Program-made: the position numbers and the translations under genes
Shown here: in pieces, positions 59,401 through 64,000 of the stretch
How positions within the stretch are numbered: position 1 is the first letter of the stretch
Layout: every line of letters begins with the position of its first letter
The notes under the pieces: model-generated
Databases searched by the model: none
The model's input: only the letters and a program-made list of their open reading frames with translations
Told to the model about the DNA's origin: nothing
DNA from: Nematopogon swammerdamellus
Taxonomy: Eukaryota > Arthropoda > Insecta > Lepidoptera > Adelidae
Length of the DNA: 64,000 bases
Direction of reading: 5' to 3'
Assembly: GCA_946902875.1 (NCBI GenBank)
Contig: OX336336.1
Span: forward strand, 5,054,545-5,118,544

Positions 59401-61994
59401 TAACGAGGGTCTGATGATGGAGTCAGGAGGAGGACAGTGGAACTCTTCAACCGTTACTAGTAACCCCCTCGAGTTTGGGCTCATATGGTTGGTTTGGACG
59501 AGTGTTCCATACTTCTACCAATACACTTGGTGACGAGGGTCTGATGATGGAGTCAGGAGGTGGACAGTGGAACTCTTCAACCGTTACTAGTAACCCCCTC
59601 GAGTTTGGGCTCATATGGTTGGTTTGGAAGAGTGTCCCATACTTCTACCAATACACTTGGTGACGAGGGTCTGATGATGGAGTCAGGAGGTGGACAGTGG
59701 AACTCTTCAACCGTTACTAGTAACCCCCTCGAGTTTGGGCTCATTTGGTTGGTTTGGACGAGTGTCCCATAGTTCTACCAATATACTTGGTGACGAGGGT
59801 CTGATGATGAAGTCAGGAGGAGGACAGTGGAACTCTTCAACCGTTACTAGTAACCCCCTCGAGTTTGGGCTCATATGGTTGGTTTGGACGAGTGTTCCAT
59901 ACTTCTACCAATACACTTGGTGACGAGGGTCTGATGATGAAGTCAGGAGGTGGACAGTGGAACTCTTCAACCGGTACTAGTAACCCCCTGGAGTTTGGGC
60001 TCATATGGTTGGTTTGGAAGAGTGTCCCATACTTCTACCAATACACTTGGTGACGAGAGTCTGATGATGGAGTCAGGAGGTGTACAGTGGAACTCTTCAA
60101 CCGTTACTAGTAACCCCCTCGAGTTTGGGCTCATTTGGTTGGTTTGGACGAGTGTCCCATAGTTCTACCAATATACTTGGTGACGAGGGTCTGATGATGA
60201 AGTCAGGAGGTGTACAGTGGAACTCTTCAACCGTTACTAGTAACCCCCTCGAGTTTGGGCTCATTTGGTTGGTTTGGACGAGTGTCCCATACTTCTACCA
60301 ATACACTTGGTGACGACGAAGGTCTGATGATGGAATCAGGATGTGTACAGTGGAACTCTACAACCGTTACTAGTAACCCCCTCGAGTATGGGCTCATTTG
60401 GTTTGTTTGAACGAGTGTCCTATACTTCTACCAATACACTTGGTGACGAGGGTCTGATGTTGGAGTCAGGAGGTGGACAGTGGAACTCTTCAACCGTTAC
60501 TAGTAACCCCCTCGAGTTTGGGCTCATTTGGTTAGTTTGGACAAGTGTTCCATACTTCTACCAATACACATGGTGACGAGGGTCTGATGATGGAGTCAGG
60601 AGGTGTACAGTGGAACTCTTCAACCGTTACTAGTAACCCCCTCGAGTTTGGGCTCATTTGGTTGGTTTGGACGAGTGTCCCATACTTCTACCAATACACT
60701 TGGTGACGAAGGTCTGATGATGGAGTCAGGAGGTGTACAGTGGAACTCTTCAACCGTTACTAGTAACCCCCTCGAGTTTGGGCTCATTTGATTGGTTTGG
60801 ACGAGTGCCCCATAGTTCTACCAATATACTTGGTGACGAGGGTCTGATGATGGAGTCAGGAGGTGTACAGTGGAACTCTTCAACCGTTACTAGTAACCCC
60901 CTCGAGTTTGGGCTCATTTGGTTGGTTTGGACGAGTGTTCCATACTTCTAGCCAATACACTTGGTGACGAGGGTCTGATGATGGAGGCAGGAGGTGTACA
61001 GTGGAATTCTTCAACTGTTACTATTAACCCCCTCGAGTTTGGGCTCATATGGTTGGTTTGGACGAGTGTCCCATACTTCTACCAATACACTTGATGACGA
61101 GGGTCTGATGATGGAGTCAGGAGGTGTACAGTGGAACTCTTCAACCGTTACTAGTAACCCCCTCGAGTTTGGGCTCATTTGGTTGGTTTGGACGAGTGTC
61201 CCATACTTCTACCAATACACTTGGTGACGAGGGTCTGATGATGGAGTCAGAAGGTGTACAGTGGAACTCTTCAACGGTTACTAGTAACCCCCTCGAGTTT
61301 GGGCTCATATGGTTGGTTTGGACGAGTGTCCCTTACTTCTACCAATACACTTGGTGACGAGGGTCTGATGATGGAGTCAGGAGGTGTACAGTGGAACTCT
61401 TCAACCGTTACTAGTAACCCCCTCGAGTTTGGGCTCATAGGGTTGGTTTGGACGAGTGTCCCATACTTTTACCAATACACTTGGTGACGAGGGTCTGATG
61501 ATGGAGTCAGGAGGTGTACAGTGGAACTCTTCAACCGTTACTAGTAAACCCCTCGAGTTTGGGCTCATTTGGTTGGTTTGGACGAGTGTCCCATACTTCT
61601 ACCAATACACTTGGTGACGAGGGTCTGATGATGGAGTCAGGAGGTGTACAGTTGAACTCTTCAACCTTTACTAGTAACCCCCTTGAGTTTGGGCTCATTT
61701 GGTTTGTTTTAACGAGTGTCCTATCGCATACTTCTACCAATACACTTGGTGACGAGGGTCTGATGATGGAGTCAGGAGGTGTACAGTGGAACTCTTCAAC
61801 CGTTACTAGTAACCCCCTCGAGTTAGGGGCTCATATGGTTGGTTTGGACGAGTGTCCCATACTTCTACCAATACACTTGGTGACGAGGGTCTGATGATGG
61901 AGTCAGGAGGTGTACAGTAGAACTCTTCAACCGTTACTAGTAACCCCCTCGAGTTTGGGCTCATTTGGTTTGTTTGGACGAGTGTCCCATACTT
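59401..61994 (+). repeat. 130-bp satellite array, 20 units
   Basis: Unit starts at 59,401, 59,531, 59,661 and so on at 130 bp, with small insertions at about 60,311 (+3), 60,965 (+1) and 61,749 (+4); the last unit is partial. Each unit has TCTGATGATGGAGTCAGGAG, TGGAACTCTTCAACCGTTAC, TAGTAACCCCCTCGAGTTTG and TACTTCTACCAATACACTTG. Units 1-3 and 4-6 match position by position, a 390-bp higher-order repeat. The unit is not a multiple of three, and short ORFs in it are artefacts of repetition. Confidence 0.92.
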
Positions 61995-62302
61995 GCCGAA
62001 CGCAAAAGCATGAAACAGACATACCATCTGTTCAAATTGATTTCGAAAGAGACGGCGGACACCTTATCCATCCTAAAGCCATACAGTTTCCAGCATAGTT
62101 TAATTATTGAACAGCTGAGAGACGGATGTTACCGATAATTTTGTCATGGGCCTCCACTGTCCATAAAATGCAGGGCAGTACTGTTGACCGTGCTGTCGTG
62201 TATTTGGGCTCCAGACTATTTGAGGAGGGTCAAGCGTATGTTGCATTGAGTCGCGTAAAGTCTTTAGAAGGGTTATGTATTGAGGAGCTTGATTGTGAGT
62301 AA
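61995..62302 (+). pseudogene. Helitron helicase C-terminus
   Basis: One frame reads PSVQIDFERDGGHLIHPKAI, QFPA, stop, FNY, stop, [61 protein letters not shown], then a final TAA at 62,300. H-K-M-Q-G-x-T-V-D and Q-A-Y-V-A-L-S-R-V are motifs V/VI of the Pif1-type helicase in Helitron Rep-Hel proteins. Two in-frame stops make it non-functional. The upstream part is replaced by the 130-bp array, whose last unit is in the same frame. Rep and the rest of the helicase are absent. Confidence 0.85.
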
Positions 62303-62626
62303 TTGACAGGTAAGAAACCGAGTAACAAAGATGCAATGAGAGAGTTGGAAAGGATGACGAGTTTACGTAATGAATGATACGAGCCAAAAATCAAACTAAA
62401 AACGAGTAAATAAAAAAATAGGTAAAAAAACTTTTAAGTTAAACGGTTTTATTAAAAATAAAAAATTAGAAAAAAAAACAGCTGAACAAAAAACTAGAAA
62501 ATAATAAGGACACAAGCCTGAGCCTTCTTAAGATTTTACGTCTGGGTAAGAAATCGTGCAATACTAGCGTGCTGTCTTCTCATGTCGGATGCCAAAGGGC
62601 ACATTGTGTCGCTGCGTCAGCGGAAT
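62303..62626. other. AT-rich 3' flank of Helitron remnant
   Basis: No gene is recognised. It may be the 3' untranslated part of the Helitron; I could not identify a CTRR terminus with confidence. Confidence 0.4.
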
Positions 62627-62749
62627 AAGTAATAAATTGAGACTTTTAACAGACTAATATAAAAACGTGGGGCGTATAATATGCGTAATAAATAACATGC
62701 GCCCCACGTTTTTATATTAGTTTGTTAAAAGTCTCAATTTATTACTTAC
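62627..62749. repeat. 122-bp hairpin with 48-bp arms
   Basis: TAAGTAATAAATTGAGACTT...AAAAACGTGGGGCG is mirrored after a ~26-base loop by CGCCCCACGTTTTT...AAGTCTCAATTTATTACTTA with one mismatch. It lies between the Helitron remnant and the next element and may be a terminal structure or a separate MITE. Confidence 0.75.
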
Positions 62750-63187
62750 TAGCTGAGCCCGCGGCTCCGCTCGCGTGAAATTCGTATTCCAAAGAAGAAT
62801 GTAAGTAACTAAGGGCGAGGCCGAAGGCCGAGCTGCGTTCAGGTAATCGATAAACCTTCTTAAAGAAAGTAACTAACTAAGGGCGAGGCCGAAGGCCGAG
62901 CTGCTTTCAGGTAAACGATAAACCTTTCTCAAATAAAGGAAGTAAGTAAGGGCGAGGCCGAAGGCCGAGCTACGTTCAGGAAGACGATAAACCTTCTGGA
63001 AGAAAGGAAGGAACTAAGTGCGAGGCCGAAGGCCGAGCTGCGTTCAGGTAAACCAAAAACCCTCTTCCACCTTCGGGCCTCGCCCTTAAAGACTTCCTTT
63101 CTTCGATAGAATATAATATCGTTTACTCAATCTATTTATTTCATAAAAATAAAAAAGTAATATTAATAACTAAAGAATTAAACCTAC

Positions 63188-63650
63188 CTAACAAACATTA
63201 AAATACCTATCAATACGGGCATTTTCAAATGTTCTTAGAGCACTTGCGGCATTACCCCGCTGGATGGCAAGGCTTACCCTTTGAATGAAGTACATAATCC
63301 CTTGATGGCGGGACACCAGTTGCGTCAACCAGCTCAAGGCTCTTTTGGCTTCACTGCTCCACGGACCGAAGGTTTCAACCGCAAACGCAACAAATTCGAA
63401 ATCTTGAATTATATTTCTATATTTGCTGCGTTTGAGGCTCTCCGCCCCAGCCTAGGCCGCGCCAGCCGCTCTTGAAGATGTCCTAACGTGACTTGGAGCC
63501 AATGTGAGAACAAAAGTGGCATCCCACATTAAAGAACTACCCTTAGTCCATGGCACTAAGGTGATGGCATCGGGCCTCTTGCCATCCAGCCGGGAATAAC
63601 CGCGAGGTTCTAGGATGCACGGTATATTTGCCGTTAGAAGCGTGGACTTT
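63188..63650 (-). pseudogene. Retroelement-associated fragment, second copy
   Basis: Same fragment as 31,585-32,046: [48 protein letters not shown]. It has an in-frame TAG at about 63,463 where the other copy has GAG, and a small indel before the conserved QRVSLAIQRGNAASALRTF. It is broken, so both copies cannot be under the same constraint; mobilisation of the element does not depend on this copy's protein. Confidence 0.55.
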
Positions 63651-63699
63651 ATAATAAAATTTAAATTTAATTAGCTCAATCTTAATATTAATTAACTTT

Positions 63700-64000
63700 A
63701 TTCGAGATGGTTTAGCTTCTTCCTGAACGCAGCTCGGCCTTCGGCCTCGCCCTTAGTTACTTGCTTTCTTCGAGATGGTTTATCATTTGTCAGAACGTAG
63801 CTCGGCCTTCGGCCTCGCCTTAGTTGCTTACTTTCTTCAAGATGGTTTAGCTTCTTCCTGAACGCAGCTCGGCCTTCGGCCTCGCCCTTAGTTACTTGCT
63901 TTCTTCGAGATGGTTTTTCAATTATCCGAACGTAGCTCGGCCTTCGGCCTCGCCTTAGTTACTTACTTTCTTCAAGATTGTTTAGCTTCTTCCTGAACGC
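63700..64000 (-). repeat. 68-bp tandem array, reversed
   Basis: CTGAACGCAGCTCGGCCTTC with GGCCTCGCCCTTAGTTACTT repeats at about 68 bp to the window edge. It alternates AGCTTCTTCCTGAACGC and TTGTCAGAACGTAGC subtypes like the array at 30.7-31.5 kb. Confidence 0.8.

Larger units (their letters stand above)
62750..64000 (-). mobile_element. Second array-bracketed coding element (partial)
   Basis: Starts TAGCTGAGCCCGCGGCTCCG and GAAATTCGTATTCC, then four 68-bp units (62,810-63,070), a junction CCACCTTCGGGCCTCGCC shared with the other copy, a coding fragment on the minus strand, and a reversed 68-bp array (63,700 onward) that runs off the window. It is the layout of 30,681-32,281 turned round. Confidence 0.65.

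Noticed and set aside
59475..61894. A series of overlapping 60-126 codon ORFs
   Set aside because: They follow from the 130-bp unit read in successive frames; the unit length is not a multiple of three and each frame hits the TGA in TGGTGACGAG.

Overview
This is a stretch of insect, almost certainly lepidopteran (moth or butterfly), nuclear DNA. Evidence: dense interspersed repeats of kinds I recognise from Lepidoptera (elements opening with GCCCGCGGCTTCGCTCGCG, modules containing ACCGGCCAAGTGCGAGTC, foldback MITEs ending in TTAACCCCCGAC), A-tailed SINEs, non-LTR retrotransposon 3' ends, hAT, mariner-like and PIF/Harbinger-like MITEs, a Helitron helicase remnant and one apparently intact Ty3/gypsy-class LTR retrotransposon. 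I find no convincing host gene and no bacterial-type operon. The only long open reading frames are gag and pol of the LTR element. Calls on family names rest on recalled family knowledge; no database was consulted.

Layout. 1-2286: two identical 1,135-bp hAT-like elements head to tail, bounded by an 8-bp target duplication, each with a 61-codon ORF. 2.6-10.4 kb: hairpins, MITEs, SINE and LINE fragments, an 18-19 bp minisatellite and a large composite repeat. 10,413-19,308: a 3,214-bp segment present three times in tandem (third copy with an internal ~746-bp deletion). 19.5-25.2 kb: foldbacks, a TA-flanked mariner-like MITE, SINEs whose heads combine tRNA-like boxes with a 5S-rRNA-like segment, and an RTE-type LINE C-terminus. 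25.8-28.7 kb: an element inflated by a 68-bp tandem array. 29.6-32.6 kb: a hAT-like element (8-bp target duplication) with an inner element in which 68-bp arrays converge on a protein-coding fragment; a second copy of that inner element runs off the right edge (62,750-64,000). 34,856-35,656: an internally deleted hAT element with exact 8-bp target duplication and the C-terminus of its transposase. 38,640-44,894: the LTR retrotransposon (262-bp LTRs differing by one base; intact 291-aa Gag and 1,061-aa Pol; CsRn1-like features). 45-59 kb: more repeats, a near-perfect ~209-bp palindrome, a 267-bp hAT MITE and an isolated possible exon. 59,401-61,994: 20 units of a 130-bp satellite, partly organised as a 390-bp higher-order repeat, running in frame into a Helitron helicase remnant.

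Nothing here acts as a cellular pathway. The parts that work together are those of the LTR element (LTR promoter, primer-binding site, Gag, Pol, polypurine tract). The non-autonomous elements (MITEs, SINEs) would depend on enzymes supplied from elsewhere. The most unusual structures are the tRNA/5S chimeric SINE heads, the array-bracketed coding element, the hAT dimer, and the satellite fused to the Helitron helicase. Several exact tandem copies (1-2,286; 10,413-19,308) could also be assembly artefacts.
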